A stretch of DNA of 64,000 nt, taken from the NCBI RefSeq assembly GCF_964036635.1, contig NZ_OZ038524.1, positions 2,733,001-2,797,000 on the forward strand. The letters run 5' to 3'. Of the stretch, positions 53,065 through 60,715 are shown piece by piece; the first letter of the stretch is position 1; each line of letters starts with the position of its first letter. The position numbers and the translations under genes were made by a program. Source of the stretch: Tenacibaculum dicentrarchi. Its GTDB lineage: Bacteria > Bacteroidota > Bacteroidia > Flavobacteriales > Flavobacteriaceae. The notes under the pieces are model-generated. The model was not told the DNA's origin, searched no databases, and saw only the letters and a program-made list of their open reading frames with translations.

Positions 53065-53535
53065 ATGAAATTATTTGGACTCTTAATGTTCGCTGTTATT
53101 TTTACTCAGTGTGCCAATATTAAGCAAAATACGACGCCTCCTTTTAAGATAAAAAAAGCACTATATACCGATGATTTTAATCATTTATCAACAAATAAAT
53201 CGGCTTGTTTAAATATTATTTTTACGTCAGATAAACCCATTGATTTTCAAAAAATATATTTTCAAAATACCATTATTAATACTCTTGTTGAACATAAAAA
53301 TGGGAAAAATATTATTGTTGCTCGGTATAAAAACCGTATTATTCCTGTAGTTAATGAACTTGTTTTAAACGCCGATTCAGAAAAAGAATATGGTAATTCA
53401 CTCCCTAAAATTACAGAAAAATTTCCGTTTAATTTAAAAGATAATCAAGCGGTTGTTACTTATAAAATAGGCGATAAAATACTGACCTATAAAATTGAAA
53501 ATATGATAAAAACAAGTACTGTTCTTATTCAATAA
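53065..53535 (+). CDS. small lipoprotein, unknown
   Basis: A 156-residue lipoprotein (VIFTQC, lipid Cys16). The mature part is a single beta-rich region with KAxYTDDFNHLSTNKSACLN and a second half repeating alternating hydrophobic strands (NIIVARYKNRIIPVVNELVL). A family is not recognised with confidence. It is divergent from the FAD oxidoreductase gene and separated from the next lipoprotein gene by repeat copy 4. Confidence 0.7.
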   Translation: MKLFGLLMFAVIFTQCANIKQNTTPPFKIKKALYTDDFNHLSTNKSACLNIIFTSDKPIDFQKIYFQNTIINTLVEHKNGKNIIVARYKNRIIPVVNELVLNADSEKEYGNSLPKITEKFPFNLKDNQAVVTYKIGDKILTYKIENMIKTSTVLIQ

Positions 53536-53559
53536 TTGGTTTTTAGACTGAAAAATTAA

Positions 53560-53600
53560 GGCAAATCAGGATGTGATACTGAAATAAGTTTAGCATGACC
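53560..53600. repeat. remnant of the MITE-like element family
   Basis: GCAAATCAGGATGTGATACTGAAATAAG-type sequence aligns at roughly 70 percent with the inner part of the element at 42086-42267 (reverse complement) and shares GGCAAATxAGGATG with the element at 6998-7287. No terminal inverted repeats remain. It directly adjoins family-A copy 4. Confidence 0.5.
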
Positions 53601-53620
53601 GATATGGTTTTGTGTAAAAA

Positions 53621-53707
53621 TGCCTAGCCCCGATTGAAGCTTTGTTTGAGCTCCTTTTTTGATTTTTTTTCAAAAAAGAGCGAGTGCGGAAAGCGGGAAA
53701 TTGCTTC
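53621..53707. repeat. dispersed palindromic repeat family A, copy 4
   Basis: About 87 bp, TGCCTAGCCCCGATTGAAG to GCGGGAAATTGCTTC, in the same orientation as copies 2 and 5 and almost identical to copy 1 in the core. The minus-strand frame ISRFPHSLFFEKKSKKELKQ is open. It lies between two lipoprotein genes that are read in the same direction. Confidence 0.85.
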
Positions 53708-53811
53708 AAAAAAAAAGTAAACAATTAGTAAAAAGAATAAACTAATTATCGATTTTTAATTTTGGCACGTAATTTGAAAGTTAGTAGCATATAACGATTA
53801 AATTACCATCT

Positions 53812-54759
53812 ATGAAACCTTTAAAACTACTTTTTTTATACATTACAACAAGTGTAATGATATCTTCTTGTATGGTTCAAAATGAGGTAATTGACCATAT
53901 TGATTATACTGAAAATACGCCCTTTTCACTAAATCAATACCTTTCTAGTTATGATTTATGGTATGTCGATTATAATAGCACAACAGGTACTAACGAAATT
54001 CCTTTTTTATCAAAAGCGTTTACAGTTTCGTTTTTAAATGGAAATATGTATGCCAATAATAATATTGTTGATATTGGTAAAACAGGCAATGGTTTGGGGG
54101 TTTTAGTTGGTAATTACCAGACAAACGGCAGTGTTTTACAAACCAATCATACACTTGATAATCAACATGATTTTGAGGTAATTCAATTGTCTGAAAATGA
54201 AATTAGAATTGATGATTTACATCAAAATATAAGCTATTTTTTAACTGGTTATCAAAGAGATAATTTTGATTACGATAAATTATTTTATGAAAATATAGAA
54301 TATCTTTTACAAGAATATGTTGCTTGGGAAAAAATTGATGAAAATGGCGGATATGAAAACCCTTTTGATACCGAAAATTTCTTACAGTTTACGCCTGAAA
54401 ATGATGTAACATTTTATTCATCGCACGATTTTCTTGGTACAAATATTGATTTTATTAAATGGGATTATGTTGGAGCTTATGAAATATCAACAATTAAAGG
54501 CTATGATAATTTGCTACTTTTAACACTTAATTATAATACAAATTCTATTGATTCGGTTGAAAAATTTGAATTAAAGATTATTAATAATCAAACAATTTCA
54601 TTATATGATATAAGTTCGAAAACTACCTATACTTTTTTAGGCAAAGAATTTATACCACATTTAAGAAGTAACACTAAAAATACAGTAAAACATATAGTAA
54701 GAGATAACAATAGAAAACGCACTAAAATACAACGTAAAATTGTTGATAAACAGAATTAG
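53812..54759 (+). CDS. lipoprotein, unknown, beta-rich
   Basis: A 315-residue lipoprotein (MISSC, lipid Cys20). The mature chain is rich in Asn, Asp and Tyr with many short strands (FLSKAFTVSFLNGNMYANNN, YENIEYLLQEYVAWEKID) and ends in a basic tail (NRKRTKIQRKIVDKQ). It resembles a flavobacterial family that is often mislabelled nicotinate adenylyltransferase, but no nucleotide-binding motif is visible, so I give no enzymatic function. It ends at a bidirectional terminator at 54811-54836. Confidence 0.7.
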   Translation: MKPLKLLFLYITTSVMISSCMVQNEVIDHIDYTENTPFSLNQYLSSYDLWYVDYNSTTGTNEIPFLSKAFTVSFLNGNMYANNNIVDIGKTGNGLGVLVGNYQTNGSVLQTNHTLDNQHDFEVIQLSENEIRIDDLHQNISYFLTGYQRDNFDYDKLFYENIEYLLQEYVAWEKIDENGGYENPFDTENFLQFTPENDVTFYSSHDFLGTNIDFIKWDYVGAYEISTIKGYDNLLLLTLNYNTNSIDSVEKFELKIINNQTISLYDISSKTTYTFLGKEFIPHLRSNTKNTVKHIVRDNNRKRTKIQRKIVDKQN

Positions 54760-54810
54760 AATGATGTTTGGTTAGTTGATTTTTAGTTGGAGTAGTAGCC
54801 AACTAAATAC

Positions 54811-54836
54811 ACCGCACTAGCAATAGTGCGGTTTTA
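54811..54836. terminator. bidirectional terminator
   Basis: CCGCACTA-GCAA-TAGTGCGG then TTTTAT, between a plus-strand lipoprotein gene and the minus-strand cyclase gene. Confidence 0.85.
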
Positions 54837-54843
54837 TAATAAA

Positions 54844-55605
54844 TTAATCTAACATTGCTACAACTCTTGCTGGAGCACCTGAAGCACCTACAATTTTCAG
54901 TGGAAAAACAGCTATTTTAAATCCTGAAAAAGGTAAAGCATCTAAATTTACTAATTGTTCCATATGGCAGTATTCTTTGTTTTGCCCTACTAAATGAGCT
55001 TCCCAAAATAATTCTGAGTTATTCGTTTCTTTTGCTTTTTTAATCATATAAGGTAATGGTAAATCCCAGCCCCAAGCATCTATTCCCATTACTTTTATTC
55101 CTTTATCGATAAGCCATTCTGTAGCTTGTGCACTAACACCTGTTCCTTTTTCATGAAAATCTTTTGTTCCATTAAATATATCACGTCCTGTTTTTATTAG
55201 TACAATCATTTTAGGTTTAATTTCTAATGAATTTACCTTTAAAAACTGCTGAATATCTGCCACAGTAATAGGGTCAAAATCAGCTTTATGTTTCATATCG
55301 ATAACAATTCCTTCTCCAAAACACCATTCTAATGGAACTTCATCAATTGTTTTTGCCTTTTCGCCATTTACAGTTGGTGAATAATGCCAAGGAGCATCAA
55401 TATGAGTAGTTGCATGTACTCCCATTTTTTGAATTGTATCATCTGCCCAACCTGTAAAATTTTTAGGAAATAATTTAAAAGGCAAGCCTAATAATCTAAT
55501 TAATAGTTTTGATTTTTTATGTGATTTATGTTTTACTTTAACTTTCATAAACCAAGGGTCTTCCTTGTTATATTGAATCGGTTTTGATAAATCAATTATT
55601 TTCAT
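54844..55605 (-). CDS. cyclase family protein (kynurenine formamidase-like)
   Basis: A metal-dependent amidohydrolase-like protein of about 253 residues. The start MKIIDLSKPI (55605) is preferred over one 21 bp upstream, since it matches the family and does not overlap the neighbouring gene. The cyclase motif HxxTHxDxPxH is VHATTHIDAPWHY, with further ligands in IDMKHKADFDP and a late HMEQLVNLD. It can be a formamidase of tryptophan breakdown or another amide hydrolase; no other kynurenine gene is nearby. Confidence 0.82.
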   Translation of the reverse strand: MKIIDLSKPIQYNKEDPWFMKVKVKHKSHKKSKLLIRLLGLPFKLFPKNFTGWADDTIQKMGVHATTHIDAPWHYSPTVNGEKAKTIDEVPLEWCFGEGIVIDMKHKADFDPITVADIQQFLKVNSLEIKPKMIVLIKTGRDIFNGTKDFHEKGTGVSAQATEWLIDKGIKVMGIDAWGWDLPLPYMIKKAKETNNSELFWEAHLVGQNKEYCHMEQLVNLDALPFSGFKIAVFPLKIVGASGAPARVVAMLD

Positions 55606-55615
55606 ACTTAAAATA

Positions 55616-56053
55616 TTATTTTTCACTAATTAAATTACCTTGACACTCTTGCAATTCTTTCCATTTACCTTGATTTGCTAATTTTGCTTGTTTTGGCCAA
55701 GTTTTAGGTTTTTGAATTTTATATTTATTTCCAACACTTTTTAAAATTTCTTGACATTTTTCAACAGAAGTCCCTGCTAAATCTTCCCAAGTTTTAATTC
55801 CAAAAGCATGAAATAACCCTTCAATTTTTGGGTTAATTCCTGCCACAATTTTCAAATCGTTTTCTTTCACTCTTTTAGAAAATATATTTTGAGCCCTTAC
55901 TAAATTTTCTTTTTGTGGTTTATGCTGATTATTTGAGTCTACTTTTTTATTTAAATACCCAAAAAACATCGGTAATTGGTATTTAAAAAGACTGTAAACA
56001 CTCATTATTATTATTACTGCTAGAATAAGCCAAAATATTATTGATAAAATCAT
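55616..56053 (-). CDS. membrane-anchored helix-hairpin-helix protein
   Basis: A 145-residue protein with one N-terminal transmembrane helix (about 3-22), a hydrophilic linker (25-55) and a C-terminal helix-hairpin-helix-like domain (DLKIVAGINPKIEGLFHAFG, then GIKTWEDLAGTSVEKCQEIL). Such domains resemble those at the end of predicted FEN1-like and ribosome-associated proteins, and may bind nucleic acid. It precedes the cyclase gene by 10 bp. Function unknown. Confidence 0.7.
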   Translation of the reverse strand: MILSIIFWLILAVIIIMSVYSLFKYQLPMFFGYLNKKVDSNNQHKPQKENLVRAQNIFSKRVKENDLKIVAGINPKIEGLFHAFGIKTWEDLAGTSVEKCQEILKSVGNKYKIQKPKTWPKQAKLANQGKWKELQECQGNLISEK

Positions 56054-56565
56054 ATTATTATTTTTTAAGGGTTCGTATTGATATTTTTTGATGCTTCTTA
56101 TCTTTTGATAAAAAAGTGTTTCAAAAAAGAATTATAATGGAGTTTTGTTTTTCTAAAAAAGATTAAAATTGATTCTTTTCAAATAGCAAGAATTTTTATT
56201 TAGATACTTATGAAAAATATTAAATTAAGCAACTAACTTTTTTAATAAATCAGTTTTAGTTTTCAAATTTACCTAAAGCTACTGGAGAAGAATTGATACT
56301 TTATCTTTATATGGTAAATAAGTATTTAAAGTGACACTCATAAAGTAAGCTTAACCACTTGATTTTAATCAATTTAAAGATTTACGTGAAATTACAAATA
56401 TATGACGCAAAAAAACAAAAAAAGTTACATCTTTCGATGTAACTTTTATTTATTTAACATTTATTTAACACTAATTTAATACTAAAACAGCCTTTTAATA
56501 ACAATTAAGAAACATTAAATGGTTGTTTTGTTAAGTTTAGGTTAAGCTTTTGTATTTTACAAGAC
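56054..56565. other. 512-bp gene-free region
   Basis: No convincing gene on either strand. A minus-strand ATG at 56341 opens a 20-codon frame that ends at once, and a short Lys-rich open stretch follows near 56229; these could be a decayed small gene, but evidence is thin. The right part holds the terminator at 56419-56448 and AT-rich sequence before the aldehyde dehydrogenase stop. Confidence 0.4.
56419..56448 (-). terminator. terminator after the aldehyde dehydrogenase gene
   Basis: AAAGTTACATC-TTTC-GATGTAACTTT, followed on the minus strand by TTTTTTTG. It lies about 120 bp past the stop, an unusually long 3' leader. Confidence 0.8.
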
Positions 56566-58107
56566 CTATAAATCAAATTTAATTCCTTGCGCTAAAGGCA
56601 ATTCATCAGAATAGTTTATCGTATTTGTTTGACGTCTCATATATACTTTCCAAGCATCAGAACCAGACTCACGTCCGCCACCAGTTTCTTTTTCACCACC
56701 AAAAGCACCTCCAATTTCAGCACCAGAAGTTCCGATGTTTACATTAGCAATACCACAATCAGAACCAGCATATGATAAAAACTTTTCAGCTTCTTTTAAT
56801 TCATTTGTCATAATTGCTGATGATAATCCTTGAGCTACACCATTTTGTATATCAATAGCATTTTCAACATCACCAGAATATTTCATTAAATATAAAATAG
56901 GAGCAAAAGTTTCATGCTGTACTATTTCAAAATGATTTTCAGCTTCAATAATTGCTGGTTTTACGTAACATCCACTTTCGTAACCTTCACCTTCTAAAAC
57001 GCCTCCTTCAACTAATACGTTTCCACCTTCAGCTTTTGCTTTTTCAATAGCAGCTAAATAAGTGTTTACCGAATCTTTATCAATTAATGGTCCAATATGA
57101 TTTGTTTCATCTAAAGGATTTCCAATTGTTAATTGCCCATAAGCACCAACAATAGCATCTCTTACTTTATCATATACTGATTCGTGAATAATTAATCTAC
57201 GAGTAGATGTACAACGTTGCCCACAAGTACCCACAGCACCAAATACAGCACCAGGAACTACTACTTTTAAATCGGCAGTTGGAGTAATAATAATTGCGTT
57301 ATTTCCACCTAATTCTAATAATGATTTTCCAAAACGCTGTGCAACAGTAGCACCAACAATACGTCCCATTCTTGTAGAACCTGTTGCAGAAACTAAAGGA
57401 ATACGAGCATCAGTAGTCATATATTCACCTACTTTATAATCACCATTGATGATAGAAGAAATTCCTTCTGGTAAGTTGTTTTCTTTTAAAACATCAGCAA
57501 TAATATTCTGACAAGCGATTGAACATAAAGGCGCTTTTTCAGAACCTTTCCAAACACAAACATCACCACAAATCCACGCTAAAGCAGTATTCCAAGCCCA
57601 AACAGCTACAGGAAAATTAAATGCTGATATAATTCCAACAACTCCAATTGGGTGCCATTGCTCTCTCATTACGTGTCCTGGACGTTCTGATGGAATTGTT
57701 TGTCCGTTTAACTGACGTGATAATCCAACAGCAAAATCACAGATATCAATCATTTCTTGAACCTCACCATATCCTTCTTGTAAAGATTTTCCCATTTCGT
57801 AAGAAACTAGCTTACCTAATGGCTCTTTTAAATCTCTTAATTTATTACCAAACTGACGTACAATTTCTCCTCTTTGTGGAGCTGGCATATTTCTAAACGA
57901 CTTAAATGCTTTTGTAGCCGTTTCCATTACTTTTTCGTAATCTTCTTTGGTCGTCGCTTTTACTTTTCCTATTAATTTACCATCAACAGGTGAATAACTT
58001 TCAATAACTTCTCCATTAGAGAAATTTACAGAACCTGTAGAAGTTCCATCATTAATATCTTTTACGCCTAATTGCGCTAAAGCTTCTTTGATTCCGAAAT
58101 CTGCCAT
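56566..58107 (-). CDS. amaB: ALDH7-type aldehyde dehydrogenase (aminoadipate semialdehyde dehydrogenase-like)
   Basis: An NAD-dependent aldehyde dehydrogenase of 513 residues. The catalytic Cys is in GTCGQRCTSTRR and the general base Glu in LELGGNNA; the NAD-binding stretch is IISAFNFPVAVWAWNTALA. Among ALDH families, the N-terminal GSVNFSNGEVIESYSPVDG and the final AFGGEKETGGGRESGSD region fit ALDH7 (antiquitin), which oxidises piperideine-6-carboxylate/aminoadipate semialdehyde in lysine breakdown or osmotic defence. It stands alone; the family choice is firm, the exact substrate inferred. Confidence 0.85.
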   Translation of the reverse strand: MADFGIKEALAQLGVKDINDGTSTGSVNFSNGEVIESYSPVDGKLIGKVKATTKEDYEKVMETATKAFKSFRNMPAPQRGEIVRQFGNKLRDLKEPLGKLVSYEMGKSLQEGYGEVQEMIDICDFAVGLSRQLNGQTIPSERPGHVMREQWHPIGVVGIISAFNFPVAVWAWNTALAWICGDVCVWKGSEKAPLCSIACQNIIADVLKENNLPEGISSIINGDYKVGEYMTTDARIPLVSATGSTRMGRIVGATVAQRFGKSLLELGGNNAIIITPTADLKVVVPGAVFGAVGTCGQRCTSTRRLIIHESVYDKVRDAIVGAYGQLTIGNPLDETNHIGPLIDKDSVNTYLAAIEKAKAEGGNVLVEGGVLEGEGYESGCYVKPAIIEAENHFEIVQHETFAPILYLMKYSGDVENAIDIQNGVAQGLSSAIMTNELKEAEKFLSYAGSDCGIANVNIGTSGAEIGGAFGGEKETGGGRESGSDAWKVYMRRQTNTINYSDELPLAQGIKFDL

Positions 58108-58142
58108 TTTGTTTTAAATTTAAATTGTTTAAAAATGAACCA

Positions 58143-58150
58143 CGAAAATA
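58143..58150 (-). promoter_or_regulatory. -7-like box upstream of the aldehyde dehydrogenase
   Basis: Minus-strand TATTTTCG is one base off TAnnTTTG and lies 36 bp before the ATG at 58107. Confidence 0.35.
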
Positions 58151-58323
58151 CGAATAATTTTACACATTATAAATTAAACAAAAAGTATTGATTTTGTTTA
58201 ATTTTAAACATATTTAATGTAGTATTTTTTACATGAGCTAATATTCAAATAAACTATTATAAATTGATACTTTACTTACTTATATCAATTCTATATTACC
58301 TTTTTTTCTTAAAAAGATAAATA

Positions 58324-58357
58324 TTTGTTTTTTCTTAACAAATATTTAATATATTTG
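58324..58357 (+). promoter_or_regulatory. near-ideal promoter of the roadblock-like operon
   Basis: -33 TTTG (58324-58327) and -7 TATATTTG (58350-58357) stand 26 bp apart from first base to first base, exactly as in the Bacteroidota consensus. The predicted leader is about 60 nt. The rest of the 317-bp gap 58108-58424 is AT-rich and holds no gene. Confidence 0.8.
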
Positions 58358-58424
58358 TAGTGGTGAAATTTTTTACACCATATTACACCCTTCATAGTAT
58401 TTTTTAGATCTAATATTTTTTTTT

Positions 58425-58754
58425 ATGAATTTAAAAGAGTTGTACAACAGTACAAAATCTAAAGCAATTCTCCTATTTGACAAGGAAGGGAAAATTGTAG
58501 AAGTACACAGTAAAATTACTTATGAAAACCCTGAAGATTTTTCGGCGGTAACTAAAGTTGTTATCAATATAATTGATAATTTTTTTACTGATGTCTTAGA
58601 AACGACACCATTAACCGAAATAATTATAAAAACTACTGATCAAAATTTTTATATAAAAAAATGTGACGACGACCATATATTATGTGTCTTATCAGATGGT
58701 GTAATGAATAGAAGTTTAATTAGTCTTTCTTTAAAAAAAGACAATGACAAATAA
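58425..58754 (+). CDS. roadblock/LC7-like small protein
   Basis: A 109-residue cytoplasmic protein. The order of predicted elements is that of the roadblock fold: a strand with AILLFDKEGKIVEVHS, a long helix NPEDFSAVTKVVINIIDNFF, then strands TEIIIKTTDQNFYIKKC and HILCVLSDGVMNRSLISLSL. Roadblock domains dimerise and act on Ras-like GTPases such as MglA (established for MglB). It is the first of three co-directional small genes, 26 bp before the next. No GTPase gene is visible here. Confidence 0.65.
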   Translation: MNLKELYNSTKSKAILLFDKEGKIVEVHSKITYENPEDFSAVTKVVINIIDNFFTDVLETTPLTEIIIKTTDQNFYIKKCDDDHILCVLSDGVMNRSLISLSLKKDNDK

Positions 58755-58780
58755 TAAATAACATCTAAAAAAAAGTAGCA

Positions 58781-59155
58781 ATGACAGACATTTTAAATGA
58801 TTTAATTAAAAACGTAAGTGAAAATATCCCTGGATATATAGCATTAAGTGTAACCGAAATAGAGTCTGGTGAGACTTTAGTTTCAGATTCAGTTAAATCT
58901 GATTTTGATATTGACTTGGCTTCTGCGTATAATTTAGAAGTAGTAAACGCTAAATTAAAAGCAATCAGTGTTTTAGGATTAAATGAAGAAGTTAAAGATA
59001 TCACCATTACTTTAACCGATCAGATTCATATTATAAATATTGCACCTAATGGTGGATATTTTATTTATTTAGCTATTGATTCAGCTAAAGCAAATATTGC
59101 TATTACAAAAACATTACTTAACAAATATAAAGCAGATTTAAACAATGCCATATAA
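58781..59155 (+). CDS. second roadblock/LC7-like small protein
   Basis: A 124-residue protein with the same fold pattern as its upstream neighbour: strand GYIALSVTEIESGETLVSDS, helix AYNLEVVNAKLKAISVL, strands DITITLTDQIHIINIAPNGG and YFIYLAIDSAKANIAITKTL. Sequence identity between the two is low, so this is an old pair rather than a recent duplication. The third gene begins 11 bp before its stop, showing translational coupling. Confidence 0.65.
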   Translation: MTDILNDLIKNVSENIPGYIALSVTEIESGETLVSDSVKSDFDIDLASAYNLEVVNAKLKAISVLGLNEEVKDITITLTDQIHIINIAPNGGYFIYLAIDSAKANIAITKTLLNKYKADLNNAI

Positions 59156-59453
59156 GCCATTAGATTTATCTAATTTTAAAATAGACGCGAAAGTTGCGTC
59201 TATTTTAAAATTAGGACAGCAAGAATATCAAAAAATACTAGGTATTGAATTGATAAACGACCAAATAAATAACGAGATAAGCCCTGTAACAACAACTACA
59301 AAAATAGTAGAAGCCAAAGATGCAGAAACTAAAAATCTCGAAATCGAAGTGGAAGTAGAAGAAGGGAAAAAGATATCTGAAGTTATTTTTGATTTTCTTT
59401 TTGAACCTAAATTTGATAATATGTTAACAATGTTTTCTAAAAAAGCAGTCTAA
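59145..59453 (+). CDS. acidic small protein of the roadblock-like operon, unknown
   Basis: A 102-residue protein without recognised domain. Its N-terminal part (LSNFKIDAKVASILKLGQQE) looks helical, the middle has an acidic stretch EIEVEVEEGKK, and the C-terminus FDNMLTMFSKKA is amphipathic. It overlaps the second roadblock gene by 11 bp. No lipobox, signal peptide or membrane helix, so cytoplasmic. It could be the effector or an adaptor of the roadblock pair; that is only a guess from position. Confidence 0.65.
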   Translation: MPYKPLDLSNFKIDAKVASILKLGQQEYQKILGIELINDQINNEISPVTTTTKIVEAKDAETKNLEIEVEVEEGKKISEVIFDFLFEPKFDNMLTMFSKKAV

Positions 59454-59538
59454 TATATTTGAAACTTAATAATGCCCCTTTAATTTAGTGTTTTACAAAA
59501 AAAACAGTGCAATTTTATAATACTACTGTTATAACTAC

Positions 59539-59546
59539 TATTTTTG
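59539..59546 (+). promoter_or_regulatory. -7 box upstream of the LuxE-like gene
   Basis: TATTTTTG fits TAnnTTTG, 10 bp before the ATG at 59556, which would give a very short leader. A -33 TTTG is not seen. Confidence 0.4.
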
Positions 59547-59555
59547 TAAAACTTT

Positions 59556-60530
59556 ATGAAACAACAAGTTTTTAATATACATTCAGAATTCGATTTTAAG
59601 CAAGCTGCTTTGACGGTTTTTAAGCATCAATTTAAAAATAATAAGGTTTACCGATCTTTTTGTGATTTACTATATATTCACCCTTCTAGTATTTCTAAAA
59701 TTGAAGAGATTCCTTTTTTGCCTATTGAATTTTTTAAAACAAAAAAAATACTTTCTTCTTCAGATAAAATTAAGGAAACTTTTAGCAGTTCTGGTACTAC
59801 TGGTAGCATTACCAGCAAGCATTTAGTAACCGATTTATCGTGGTATGAAACAAGTTATTTAAAAGGTTTTGATTATTTTTATGGAGATATAAAAGACTAT
59901 GTGGTTTTAGCTTTATTACCTAATTATTTAGAACGAAAAGGCTCATCATTAGTTTATATGGTTGCTGATTTAATTGAAAAATCGGCACATCCTGAAAGTG
60001 GTTTTTACCTAAATAATTTAGATGAATTGGCAAAAAAACTCATCGAATTAGATAAAAAAGGACAAAAAACACTGCTTATTGGCGTTTCTTTTGCCTTATT
60101 AGACTTAATAGAAAAACAACAATTTATCTTAAAAAATACCATTATTATGGAAACTGGCGGTATGAAAGGACGAAGAAAAGAACTTATTCGTACCGAATTA
60201 CATCAAGTTTTAAGTAATGGATTTGGCGTACAACATATTCATTCAGAATATGGTATGACCGAATTATTAAGCCAAGGATATTCGAAAGGAAATGGTATTT
60301 TTAACTGTCCTCCTTGGATGCGTGTTTTAATTAGAGATACCGAAGATGCTTTGACTATCTTACCCAATCAAAAAAATGGTGGCGTTAATATTATTGATTT
60401 AGCAAACTACAATTCTTGCTCTTTTATTGCGACACAAGATTTAGGAAAAGTACACACAGATACTAGCTTTGAAATTATTGGACGGTTTGATAATTCTGAT
60501 ATTAGAGGTTGTAACTTAATGGTATTATAA
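59556..60530 (+). CDS. LuxE-like acyl-protein synthetase/acyltransferase
   Basis: A 324-residue adenylate-forming protein of the LuxE/PaaK group. The AMP-binding P-loop-like motif is FSSSGTTGS (about 75-85), with the later METGGMKGRRKELIRTELHQ and the HSEYGMTELLSQGYS motif that matches the A5 region of such enzymes. LuxE activates fatty acids as acyl-protein. There is no luxC, luxD or luxAB here, so luminescence is not implied; aryl- or lipid-related activation is more likely. It is followed by repeat copy 5. Confidence 0.85.
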   Translation: MKQQVFNIHSEFDFKQAALTVFKHQFKNNKVYRSFCDLLYIHPSSISKIEEIPFLPIEFFKTKKILSSSDKIKETFSSSGTTGSITSKHLVTDLSWYETSYLKGFDYFYGDIKDYVVLALLPNYLERKGSSLVYMVADLIEKSAHPESGFYLNNLDELAKKLIELDKKGQKTLLIGVSFALLDLIEKQQFILKNTIIMETGGMKGRRKELIRTELHQVLSNGFGVQHIHSEYGMTELLSQGYSKGNGIFNCPPWMRVLIRDTEDALTILPNQKNGGVNIIDLANYNSCSFIATQDLGKVHTDTSFEIIGRFDNSDIRGCNLMVL

Positions 60531-60550
60531 AAACGATATTTTTTTGTTTT

Positions 60551-60634
60551 TAGCCCCGATTGAAGCAATTGTTTGAGCTCCTTTTTTGATTTTTCTTCAA
60601 AAAAGAGCGAGTGCGGAAAGCGGGAAACAGCTCC
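60551..60634. repeat. dispersed palindromic repeat family A, copy 5
   Basis: About 84 bp, AGCCCCGATTGAAGCAATTG to GCGGGAAACAGCTCC, in the same orientation as copies 2 and 4. The minus-strand frame SRFPHSLFFEEKSKKELKQ is open. It starts 21 bp after the LuxE-like stop and lies before the glpD promoter. Confidence 0.85.
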
Positions 60635-60692
60635 AAATAACTTACTAAATAACAAGCAATTACTTTTAATTTATAGTCTCTATTTTTATATG

Positions 60693-60700
60693 TACTTTTG
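60693..60700 (+). promoter_or_regulatory. -7 box upstream of glpD
   Basis: TACTTTTG fits TAnnTTTG, 16 bp before the ATG at 60716, giving a short leader. Confidence 0.5.
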
Positions 60701-60715
60701 TAATAAAAGGTAGCT

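Noticed and set aside
56229..56341. Possible decayed small gene on the minus strand
   Set aside because: Only 20 codons are open from the ATG at 56341, and the following short open pieces lie in other frames. No recognisable homologue; chance is likely.
59556..60530. LuxE-like gene as part of a luminescence operon
   Set aside because: No luxA, luxB, luxC or luxD gene is near; flanking genes are glpD and the roadblock-like operon.
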